The notes under the pieces were generated by a model. The model did no database searches, was not told the origin of the DNA, and saw only the letters and a list, made by a program, of their open reading frames with translations. The translations under genes and the position numbers were made by a program. Shown here piece after piece: positions 36,261 to 48,800 of a stretch of 64,000 nucleotides of DNA. The first letter of the stretch is position 1; each line of letters starts with the position of its first letter. This DNA is from Bugulina stolonifera. Taxonomy: Eukaryota; Bryozoa; Gymnolaemata; Cheilostomatida; Bugulidae. Location: positions 5,189,001 to 5,253,000 of the forward strand of contig OW285196.1 in the NCBI GenBank assembly GCA_935421135.1, given 5' to 3'.

Positions 36261-39200
36261 AAAGCCAAATGTGCGATGGTAAAAGCCACACTAACAAACA
36301 CAACATTGCTTACCTTGGGATGTGAAGTTATAACCCCAGATAAATTGATATTCCAGTAATATCCTGTAGGGAATCCGACAGACTTGACAGATGGTAGAAC
36401 CTTTCAGCTGGTTTGTACACGGTACACTGACATTGGCTAACTGTAACTGAGATGTTATATAAATGATGGGTCTACATTATAATCGTAGGTTCATCTGATG
36501 AGGAATAGACATAATGATAAAGCCTACACTGACTGTGGTGACGTACTAAATATGACAGGGTTTAGCCTAGGTGTACGTACTGTGCAAACATAACACAGCA
36601 CAATTTCCAAACAACTCTAATCTGTACAAATAGACTGGGTATATAATGATAGTTGAGTAATAATTATTCGCAGTAACGAATACTAGAGGATTCAGCTGAT
36701 AGGTTTACTTATTTTATTAAAATGCTAGTTTATGATGAGAAAAACAGAACTCCAAGAACAAGCTTAAACTTAATCGTTCTGTTTTGTGTCAATTTAGGGG
36801 ATGTTTGCTGCAATAATACTGTAATAATATAGCCTGTGTTCCTACAGCATTATTAACAAGAGAGCCCTCTGAATTCTATGGGTTGACTTAGACAGAGCGG
36901 TAGAAGAAAGTGCTGAAACGGAATAAACTAACTGACTGGCTGGCCACTAGCTTCAGTGACGTGTACTGTTCCGATAGCCTGAGATCTATGTTTGTCAAAA
37001 GGACAACTGGGAAAAGGGAGTGCGCAAAACACAAAACAGATAGGGAACACAACTGCTAATATCTTAGTTTTAGTGAAAACTTTGATGCTATAACACTAAC
37101 ATTCATACAATTTAAGTCGCTGCCACCTGAAGGAGTAGTTGGACAGATATTGTTTCACAGACGAGACAATGTAGATGGTGGTGCCTGCCAGCAATATACT
37201 GTACAATGTGTGTTACCCAGCCAAATAGAAGCCTAGGAGAAACATTTGAGATTATAAATTACCTGACTGAGCTTAGTAGTGTAAGAAGTTGCCATAGCAA
37301 CGGATTGTTTTCAGACCTCACTGTAGCTAGAATAAACACAGCCGCTAAGAGCAAGAGGGGATAACTGCAGTTTGCTGTAATTGTGGTACTGCTTAGAAAT
37401 AACAAATAACCTAACCAGTGTAGACATGGATGTCATAACAGTCTAGAATAATTGTTACAGCTAATGGTTCACACCAGGAAGCTTTGGTCTTTCTTATGGT
37501 ATGTCAATATAATAAGTGTGGTGCCACTTCCCCTCAAGTGATTGTACACCAGAAGATGACAGTACTTGCAGGTGTGCTGAAGGTATACATCCACATCATT
37601 TTTCTACCTATACAAGTGCAGATTGATCGTGCTACCTAAGTCCTGATGGGCTAGTACCTGCCTATAATCCTGTTACAGCACAAACAAGTACCTGTTTCAC
37701 CATGACATAATCAGTTGATCCAGTTGATCCAATCATTTCCTTGTTCAGTTAGCTCTGCAGTGGAATGATTTGAATCAGAAAGGAGGTTGTGTACATGAGA
37801 TCATGTAAGGCTAGACAAAGGTAACAGGTTTCTTGTGACAGTCAGGTAGTCTGATACAGGAGAATCACCAGTGTTGCACATGGATTATGGGCTAAAATGC
37901 AATCATAATGTATATAGTAGAACCGACATCTGTGGGCCAAATTCTTTGAGCTGGAAAACTGCAATGAGTAATAAATACAACAGCACGGCATATTACGCAA
38001 AGTTCACTCTGTGACAGAATCAAAAATTGAATTGTCGCGACTGCTCTATCGGGTTTCTCAACAGCTCTTAGGGATTGAAGTTAAACTAGCGTATTCTATA
38101 AAGTACGGTATTTATATCACTTGGGTGCTGTTAGGCCTACTACATGTGAACCTGGAAATACATAAAGTGCTTTCTGGTGAATATGGTGCTCATGCTTTGT
38201 CTAGGCCCCAATGCTGTCGAAACGCTCGAGCTGTGTTAACCAAAATATCAAGGCTGGTAAACATAAAAAAACATGGGTTGTCACAATGAATTACAGCTGA
38301 AAAAATGTGTATGCTTCGTTAGTTGGCAAATGGTACTGTTCTACGCTTTCCCATTATGTTTGTCAAGGCTATAGCGTTTGATACTCGGTCAAAAACCATT
38401 CTCATCTGTTTCCAACTTTATGCTTATATTTATGTCACTTGATTGTTAGTGCAGGCACGACAGTTTAAATTTATATTAAATAGAACTTGGGCTAAAGCCA
38501 CCAGCCAAAGGTTTTACTACATCATGTAGTAAGATGATTCTTATGACTGGGAAACATGAGCTACGGCATGTAGACCATAGATTATGCAAACTGAATCATT
38601 TATGAGCAATGAATTTATTAATGAGCAATATGCTGTATGCAATGAATTTATTAAGGAAACTACAATTATACCTGTGATACATGAATTTGGAGTTATTTCC
38701 AGCAAAATATTCTGCTATCCCATGCCAATATATAATCTGGAAATTAGACAGCCAGGATATTGAGGTATCAGTAGGATTAGTAAATTTTCTCCACCCTTCC
38801 TTCTCACTGTCATTTAATACGTTAGCAGTATGTGCTTCTAGGTAGATTATTTGTGCAAAGTAATGCTATTTTATTAACAAAAGAACACATAGTCCTAATG
38901 TCTAACATTGAGCTCCACTGACATTGTTTTGTTACTTGCTCTGGCTGGTGTTTTACCAGAAAAGAGATCAAGAACAATAATATGTCATGATTTAAAGACA
39001 CCAATGTATAGTCTCCAACCATATGATGTTATCAGGGACAAATTCATTTAACAACCCTGGTGAGAGAGCTAAATGGATGCAGGTGATCATGAATTCTTTT
39101 GTGTGATTGCTTGCAATGTCATATAACATAAACTACTCTATTATCCACATTATTACCTCGTCATATTCTAGACATCATAATTACAGTTATGTCTGAAAGA

Positions 39201-39340
39201 TCCCCCATATAATTAAATTGTTACATATCAAACTGTTTGCTAAATTCCAGTCAAACTCTAATAGTAGGAGTGTCATAATCAAGAGGTACATCATGGGGGA
39301 GGGGGGGGGGGGGAGGCCTTGTTGGATTTGCCCATTACAT

Positions 39341-39525
39341 GTGTCATACTGTATATGAACATGGGCTATGTTTGATTTGTACATGGGCTATATTGAATTT
39401 GTATATGGAGCTATGCGCCATATTGGATTTGTATATGGACTATATTGGATTTGTACATGAGGCATAATAGATTTGTACATGTGCCAAACTGGGCTTGTAC
39501 ATGAGGCATAATGGCTTTGTACCAG
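39341..39525. repeat. Degenerate array TTGGATTTGTACATGGGCTA
   Basis: About eight diverged copies of a 20-25-bp unit follow a G-run at 39296-39313. Confidence 0.75.
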
Positions 39526-42387
39526 GATTTCTACTACCTAAGCCAAAAATCTTTGCAAATGTGGGATGAATGCCTGCTGAAGGTTTTAAGCCAAATGTTT
39601 ACCCAGAGGAGAACGCAACCCACTGGGCGCCACTCACTCCTCTTACCCAAGAACACTGTCAGTACAGCTAATGTCACCTGTTGTCAATATTGTCAATTAG
39701 CCTTACTCCATCTCTTTAGTACCACAGTTGTCACTTGCGTTCAATTACGACAGAAGTTAGTCATCTCTAGAGAGTAGATCCATGTCACTCAAATACAATG
39801 TTATAACTATGCGCACTGGTAGAATGACTACTAGTTGTATGTAGTATAATTACAGTTGTACACTGTGTATGTCATACATACTGTACGATGATTAGAATTG
39901 TGTCAAATGTATAATTACTAATTAGTACTAAGTATGGCTGAAACTCCTGAATTCCTTGATAGATTACTTCCTCGTACCTGTGTGCCATATCTACCAGTCA
40001 AATCAGTCTATTTATATCATGCCAACCCACGTCCATTGCATATTGCCTTGGTTTTTGAACAGATAGCCTAAAGTTATATTTTAAGGAACACCACTCACAC
40101 GCCCTTGCCAAATGCCAGTATAACATATGAATAGAATGTGGTCTACAGTAAATAACGTAGCGTAATGTGATAATCATGAATTGGCGGAAGAGTTTTAATA
40201 AGATGTTTGTTAAGGCATAAGATGCTAACCTGGAACACTGTCTTAGAAATTATGTACAAGTAACGTCATGTTACATTTACAATTTAATGATTGTATTTCA
40301 ATGTAATAGTGTCATGTACAGTACGTTAACTATGTTAGTGTATGTTGTGACGTTGTTACAGTGTTGTTAATGGATTGTGTGGAAATTACGAGAGCTCATT
40401 TCTATCTTAAACTGTATATATTTCACCAATGTAAAACTACATGTACATTTGTATGTTTTAATAAAGATAAGTTCAGGTTTTAAGGCCCACAGCATATGTT
40501 TTGTAGAATGAATTTCATGAATTGTATGAGCAAGTGTTAAATGAACAAAGGTCAATGGGTTGTAGAATACTGCTATATGTTGAGCTACTTAATATAAGTA
40601 CATGACGAACCTGTGAAACGCTCTGTATAGTTGAGTGGTAAGAAAAGAGCACTGAGTCATATCTGCCAACAATTGAACTCCTGAAGAAGAAAAGAATACA
40701 AAGGTATAATGTGGCAGAACTGTAAGATATATGGGAGCGAAGTATAGAAAACATAATCAGAATAGGAGATCCTGATCAGCTTCACATCTGTTTCTGTAGG
40801 CGACATGTACAAAATATAATAACTTAGCTACTTTTTGTGTTGTATTTTTTTATAATGAACAACTACATTTGAAAAATAATAGGGGATTACCACGATTGTA
40901 GCCTGTAGTTATTATTGTGCCCTCGTCAATGAGTGTAATCATTGGCACAATGGGCAGCCAGCATTCAATTATGGGTGCACTGACAGTGTTCCAGTGACAA
41001 CTATCTATGACCTTGTGATGTCAGTAATCCTATCATGACACCATGACAACTCTACAGACACAGATTTAAAAGTTGTCTTTTGACTGAGAGCAGTTACAAT
41101 TCTACGCGACATTTCTAAAAGATTGTGGTACTTGCTTGTTACGAACTGATGAAATTTTAGTCTACTGAGCTCGTAGTGAGCTTCTAAGTTGGTATTTTAT
41201 ATAGTAATTGTTAGATTTAGCCATCAATGTCTCGAACAATAGAATAACGCATGCGGCTACCTAATTGACATCTACATGTACATGTAAATGTTACAGATGT
41301 TTCTACAAGCTGACTTGTTATACAATACCAGCTATGCAAACCTGCCATCTACCAAACTTTGCACTAGGACCTGCTCACCAAGAGGAAATAATGTCTGTTA
41401 GTTAATTATCAAGTGTCAAAATTGTCCCTAAAACGTTGGAATCGATTAATTTGGAGTTATCTACTCAGTGGTTTCAGCTAACATGAGTAGACAACTCTCA
41501 GTACAGCAAAAATTGCTACTCCCATTATGGGAAACCAATGTATTTACTCACCAAGGATACAGTAACTATACTAGAAGTAAACACATTGTGTAGTCAAGTG
41601 GAAAAGATGAAAAGACAAATTGCGGACAAGTTCTGAATCTGCATGTCTAATATTGGAAAACAAGTGAGTAAAACACTACAATTTGTTGTACAAATAGAGA
41701 TCATTGGGCTAATAACACTCATATACACTGGCATAAAATGATATTGATACATGAGAACTCTGCACCTATTGGAGTGATTGACTGTTTATATTCTGACTGC
41801 AACTGTTACCCTCTACTGGTAAGCAGATCTAGTTTTCCGTGAATATACCAATAGACTGCAGGATATACCAATAGACTGCAGGATATGAACTGTGGTTTTC
41901 AAAACTGCCTCAGACGTGTGTCCAAAACACATAGTGTCTTGTTCTGAGAGCTGGTTGAATGCTTCGATTACACATCATATTTTCTGAATTAGTAGGCGGG
42001 CTAGACTGTACTGTATATCTATTATGTATCAATCTCTATCTTATGACTGGATCAACAATATGAAAATATTTTATTTGTCGACAGGGTATATTATTATATA
42101 TATCTATATAAATCTTACAACAAGCAAATACATAATTATATAATAAGTATATGCATGTACATGTAAATATATACGGATTTATGCAACCTACATGTCCATA
42201 TACAAATACATGCACATGTACAACTTATATGTACATGTACATGTGTATAATAAACTTCAAATACAGTTTAGTAGAGCCTCAAGGTACATGACTTGTGTAA
42301 CTGTCATAAGCTTCTACCAAACCACAACAAAGTGAGCACATAGTATTATACCATACCAGTTATGCAAGTAAATAATAATAATATGGA

Positions 42388-42558
42388 GTAAGCTAGTAAT
42401 AAGGCAGCAAGCGTAGTAATAAGGCAGCAAGCTAGTAATAAGGCAGCAAGCGTAGTAATAAGGCAGCAAGCGTAGTAATAAGGCAGCAAGCTAGTAATAA
42501 GGCAGCAAGCGTAGTAATAAGGCAGCAAGGTAGTAATAAGGCAGCAAGCGTAGTAATA
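42388..42558. repeat. Minisatellite AATAAGGCAGCAAGCGTAGT
   Basis: About nine copies of a 19-20-bp unit. The antisense frame it creates, with a repeated ALLLACCLITTLA-type motif, is an artefact. Confidence 0.9.
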
Positions 42559-42768
42559 ATATACAGCACTAACTGATTACATCATTCATCATTCATTTTA
42601 TGTTAGTCAGCAGGCTAAACACAGGTCAGATATGTATTATTGCAAGCATTGTGTAAATATACGTGTGATTATGATATATATAAGGGTAAAGGCTGTTCAA
42701 AACAAGTAAGAACAGTATACATGCTCAATGAGTCTTTTAGGGTATCTGCCGTCATCTTTTCCAGCGCC

Positions 42769-42871
42769 TTAGTCGGCAGTTTCAGCGTTCCCCTTGAATG
42801 AGTAAACAGCCATGGCCTGCTCCCCATATGATGGATTATCTGCTGTTAAAGGTTGACCACTTCTGCTTCGT
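42769..42871 (-). CDS. Cytoplasmic tail exon of the CCP protein
   Basis: RSRSGQPLTADNPSYGEQAM followed by AVYSFKGNAETAD and TAA. NPSY fits the NPxY consensus for PTB-domain or endocytic adaptors. Acceptor TTGGTTAG. Confidence 0.82.
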
Positions 42872-45800
42872 CTAACCAACACAATAATACAATAATTATA
42901 TTTTCAACAAGTAGTAGCTGTATATGAAAAGTGTGTGTGCACCTTTAGTTTTGTTCTACATTTACTGTGATAGGAGCCTGAGGTGTGGAGAGTGATTAAG
43001 AGTGGAATAGATTTATGCAGTAAGAAATGAGTCTAAACCCTTCTGTATGTTAAAGTTGAGGGTAAGAGCAGACAACTTACAAAATAAAAAGAAGGCAACT
43101 CCTCTATATTTTGGGTCTCGTTTACGAATCCTCTACGCATAACCTATGACACTATTACATGTAGGTAGTCAAGGTACAGTCGAAGACCTCAAAGTACATG
43201 CAGTGTAAGAACGGCTCAACAGTGGAACGGTAAAATAAACGGCTCCAGATAAGTGAAAGAGTTTTTTCAGCTTGCTACATGCACTATTCAGAGCTATACT
43301 GTACATAAGATGCTTATATAGGCTCCGCAAACTGCCACAGAGAATAGATTAGCTAGAGTGCTCAAAGTACCAAGATAGTGTTGGAATACAATATCGGTAA
43401 TAAATAATATCATTACCATTGTCTGGACCAACCAGTAAGCCAGAAAAAAGAGTAAGAGAATTATATCCTTACACATAGGGCCGATAGTCAAAGAATAGTT
43501 GCTAGCACTGAACAGCAGCACCCAGACAACCGGCTACCCTAAACCAGGTTAAACAGTTCAGCACAGCTCTCTTTACAAGTTTTTATTACACTGTAGACCA
43601 GTATATTTTAAAGAGCATACATACATGTATATATATGTAAATTTTAGGTTAATAAGTTGTATTGTTTAGCCCTTACCTTCGGAGTCCCCAGCAAATAGCT
43701 CCAATGATCAGAACTGTCAGACATACTGCACCGCAGACTATACCAACAACAGCTGTTGTAGTTGCTTTTGGTGGGGATTTAGTAGATTGGTCACTTATAG
43801 CTTCCACAGCTGGTAAACATATAATTAACCTGCATTGAAGACATTTCCATGATTTGATGCCCAAATGAGTCATACATAGTTATACACTGCAAGTTTCCGA
43901 TCTCAAATGCCAGGGCGAGAGCTCCATGTCTTTCACAACACAAAATACTTGGTTTTAGAAAGGAAAGGCAATATACTTATAAAACCTAATGGAACCACTT
44001 GTAGCTCATCCAATTGTGCTTCATCAGTGTCCACATTGACTTGCTAAAATTGTAGTCACATGTTTTATAACTCATATAAGATAGCAAAGTATGCAGGGAT
44101 GCAATTCTTGCAATAAACGACTCTGTACAAGGCTATCCTCAAAACATTGCAATTAGGACAATGGGCAGGGCCAGAAAAGTTTGGGGAAGAACTGTGTCCC
44201 TGACTTTGGCTATCTGGAGCATTTGCAGGGCACTGTCAATTTAGTTAGGTTAGAATTTTCGATCCAAGAGTATTATGTCAAGGCCAAAGACATACCTGGG
44301 CTGTCATCACAGATTGGCACCTCACTCCATGTTCCATTTGCCTCACAGATGATGTAATCGATGTTGGAATCAAATTCTCCAGTCACACACTCAAAGTATA
44401 TAGTTTCTCCCAACTCAAACCCAGAGATAGACTTTGTTATAGCATTGGGAACTTGAGGAGGTACTCCACAGCTAAGAACTACAATGTAAATGGATGATGA
44501 CAATATGGTCATGTAGTTGGATATTGTTTTACTGTGAGAGATAGACACTGCTTGGGTTAATCAAGGAGATGCAACAAATATTTAAAGCAAAGTTTTAGTA
44601 ATTTTTGATAGCTCATAGTACATGGAGCATTTTACTAAATGAGCTAAAATTAGGTGTGACGTCACTAATGTTTGAATGCGATATTATTCCTGGCGTTAGT
44701 ACAATGTTGGTCCTGACAATCTCGAAATAAAACATTACAGTAATAATAATAATCTGGTGCAAGAACCTTGTCATAAAATGTTATGTGCCAATAAAAGTTA
44801 TATAATACAAATTATTTATATTAACAATCATGTATGTATCATGGTATTCTAACTACAGGAGCTAGTACACTTTTTAAACATCTTGATTTGCACAAATTAA
44901 ACCTAAAATTGATGCAATCTTCAATGTAAATGGGCTAGTACTTTTATTTTCAAGTTTATTACAGTGATTTTCCATCTTTGTATTGTATAACATTATTTCA
45001 ATTCGCATGCATTATTCTTTGCTTTGAGATGCTACGTGTAAGCGCTACAGAGTCAATTAGCTGTGAATCATTCGAAATATTCATACAATAACAAAGTTCC
45101 TTACTGTAACACGCAGGTGGAGCCGACCAATGGCCATCTTCCTGACAATGTGTGGTGTTATCACCTGACATTGCATATCCATGGTGACATTCGTAAACAG
45201 TTGTTTCATTAAAGTAGTGTCCTGATACATGCTTTACACTGTTAGGGACATCAGAGGGTGGACCACATCTCATCCCTAAAATCAGAGTTGTGTTTGGTTT
45301 GTGCGCTTCAAAGAGCAAAAGGTTTTCTAACGATTGGTTATTCCTAGAATTAAATGGTTGAATTCTCTAACACAACAACTTGCTGAGCAGAATATGTTTG
45401 TCTTGCAGTTTGCATTGTTAGATTTTTTGCATAAAGCTTAGTTTGTACCTTCTCACAACATTACACGATGCTGATATGTGTGGGATATGTACTACATGTA
45501 TACTACAAGGGAATGTACCAACAATGGTTTTGCTCAACACTATGGTTCATATTGTAATTTCTGACTGTGTAGAGCGCATCGATATACATACATATAAACA
45601 ATGTAATGTACCACCTGCACTGGGAACAGCCAGATGGAGCGCAGGGCTACAGTGAGTGGTGGGCGGTTTTGATTAGCACTTTGACTAAGTTTTTTCACTG
45701 CTTATTCAAAGAAACCGAATGATACCAAAGTTTTCTTTCACTCCTCAGCTTTTCCATTTTGCTCTTAAATTTTGGAAAAAGAAAACAGAGTTGAGCTGAA

Positions 45801-48800
45801 ATTTTCATCCAAATTTATAATATTTACGAAGTTGTCATACCCTGATTTCATACTATAAAGAACAGACAACTCCAGTGATAACTTTGCTACAGATTTTCAG
45901 AGTTGCCACACTCCAATTTCCAACCACTATATTGAAAAAACAACTCTTGTGCAAATCATTACAGGACTTATGCAAGACACCAGAGCCACATTCTGCAATA
46001 GAAGCTCAGCTGTGGAAGAATTTCCATAATTCTTGCAGATGCTAGTCAGTTTAGCAATAAAATAATAAATAGTATATGGTAAATCAGGGTAGTTTGGGTA
46101 TATGGTATAATACAGACCACTGCAGCAGTATTCGAAGTGGAACAAAAGAGGTGGGTACACGGTGCCTGCAATCTGTTTTGTATAGCTATCCACTTAATCT
46201 TATAGTAGCTAGGGAATTAGTGAATTACTAAAATGAAACATCATGCTCTAGTGAGACTCAAAAACCATGTCCTTATGGATGACAATCAAGCACTCTACCT
46301 CTACACTATCAGGTCCACAGTGACTGCATGAGAAAGACTAACTATTAAAATGAGGGTACACACCTGCTGGCCATGTAACCACAAAAATTGAGGTGGGTAC
46401 ACACTTCGAACACTGGACCAATGTGCTGTACAATGGCTTATAATAGCGTTAGCTTATTTTAACGTTTTAACGAGTAGATCGAACTCGTTAAAATATAAAT
46501 AGTATTACTAAACTATAGTTAACTATATTCACGTATTGTTTTTATTAGCTGAAGCAACACTACTACAATCATGTAGTAAAGTATTACTGTGGTCGATTAC
46601 AAGTATGATGGTTAGTTTTCAGCGTGAAACCCTGCTGAGCTAATAGCGCCATAGGTTGAGTGCTTGACTGTCAATCCAATGCCCGTGGGTTCGAATCCCG
46701 CTTCAGGACTGGTTTTTTTTCATCTTTTGTATACGATAAGATTAGCTAGGTATACAGTACTAATCTCATCTGTAACTGTACCATAGGATTACTGCAGGTG
46801 CAATTCTATATTCAACTATAAGACAACAAAAAGGCCGCTAAATATACTACTTATGAGCCAGAAGAACGGTTTAAAATTGTAATTTTTTACCTTACCTGCA
46901 CCTTACCACATTTTACCACAACCCTGTACCTTTGTGGTCGTTAAATTAAAATCTATTTTTGGTGGAGTTCGCTAAATTAAATATACGTTAAATAAAACTT
47001 CCAACAAAATTCTCAAAATCGTTATTTTTTTCCACGTTAAATTTAGTCATGGTACAGTATATTTACCATAGACATTACTTACTGTTGCAGCTAGGTAAAG
47101 TAGACCACTGTGTACTTACTATTACAGCTAGGTAGATTAGACCACTGAGTACTTACTGTTACAGCTAGGTAGGGTAGACCACTGTAGTGAAGGTAGACAC
47201 TCTACTTCAGAATCACCATCAATCTCATATCCTGGCAAACAGATGATCTCCACAGAGTCACCAGCAGTTTTACGGTGCCTGGAGGTTAAGTTGACGCTGT
47301 GCTCAATGATAGGTAAGTCTGGACACATTCCAACTAAAAAACATGTTATTATTATAGGTTCTACACAATCATGTATAAATGCATATCATACATACAGTGT
47401 ATATACAGTATACATGTACAATGTATTTATACCTTCCTCATCCACACAGTTTGGCACCTCACTCCATGTTCCATTTGCCTCACAGATGATGTAATCAATA
47501 TTGGAATCAAATTCTCCAGTCACACACTCAAAGTAGATAGTTTCTCCCAGCTCAAACCCAGAGATGGACTTTGTTCTAGCATTGGGAATTTGAGGAGGTG
47601 ATCCACAATTAATAGCTAAAGAAAATCAAATGAACTGTAGAACAAAGTTATGACTTGCAGGCTACGATAAGAATAAGAAAGTTGTATAAGAAACAACTCC
47701 ACTCTTCAGATAGGAGGATAAATAATTTTGATTTGAGCATTTAGCTAATAACCTCAACCTAGGAATGTGTAAAAAATACTTTGGAAAATTCAGATCACCA
47801 TCCACTAAGTCCGTTATTCATGCTACCCTCATATAGGAACCTGAACTACTCAAAATCTGAGCCAAGTTATTTTTTGACTTGATTCACAATTAATTTCTCA
47901 TTATATTATGATAGGCCGACCTACCATGACAATCTGGTTGGGTTGTCCACTGACCGTCTTCCTGACAGTATATCGTCTTGCTACCAGACATTTGGTAGCC
48001 ATGGAGACAGGTATAGATGATAGAGTCATTGACATAGCTTCCTCTGACTTCCTTTTTACTGTTTGCCACATTGTTGGGTGTATCACACCTTTTTCCTGAA
48101 AATCACTCGGCTGATAAGACAGTTTAATATGGACAGTGATTGCATAATAATAATTAGCGATGCTTGAGAAATTATATCAAAACAGTATCATACTTCAACA
48201 GACTACTGACTTCTTCATTAATACATGAAGGGGTAAATACTGCTTACTAGATGACTGGAAAGTAAAGTTTTGCTACTATTAAGGTAAAACAGACCACTGT
48301 AAAATTACTATAGAATTACTTGCTGCTACAACTAGGAAAGGTAGACCACTTCATACTATAGTATTACTTACTATTACAACTAGGCAGGGCAGACCACTGT
48401 AGAGAAGGTAAACATTCTACTTTGGAACCACCATCAATCTCATATCCTGGCAGACAGATAACCTCCACAGAGTCACCAACGGTTTTGCGGTGTCTGGAGG
48501 TTAAGTTGACACCATTCTCAATTATAGGTAAGTCTGGACACATTCCAACTACAAAACATGTTTTTATATTGTGAATTTCTTTTACAAAATTCTTCTTGAA
48601 GGTTGAAAAATTAACAAATAAAATGCAAATTGAAATGCAACCTCATGTACTAAGCTGAAAAGACAAACTAAAAAAAACAACTGAAGAAAAAATTTTATGA
48701 CGAAATTGTAAACCATGCCTACCATGACGAAGCGTGAACACAGCTGACACAAACCATAAGTAAGTAAGAAAATATACAGGTTATGCACAATTAAAGGGGA

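Larger units (their letters stand above)
34870..42345. other. 7.5-kb intergenic region
   Basis: No protein-coding gene is convincing. It includes a degenerate 14-bp array (35180-35248), a SINE-like unit (36168-36260), a G-run (39296-39313) and a (GGATTTGTACATGGGCTATAT)-like array (39341-39525). A GTG-started frame at 38011-38289 has no recognisable domain. A donor-like CCCAAG/GTAAGC on the minus strand at 36314/36313 could end a 5' UTR exon of the Asn/Gly-rich gene. Confidence 0.4.

Noticed and set aside
38011..38289. 92-codon plus-strand frame in the 35-42 kb spacer
   Set aside because: It begins at GTG, not ATG, shows no domain, and has no supporting neighbours; not enough to call a gene.
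42346..42528. Minus-strand frame with a repeated ALLLACCLITTLA-type motif
   Set aside because: Translation of the 19-20-bp minisatellite.
47901..48086. 61-codon minus-strand frame beginning MIHPTMWQ
   Set aside because: It is an out-of-phase reading of CCP module 15; the correct frame shows the RCDTPNNV module.
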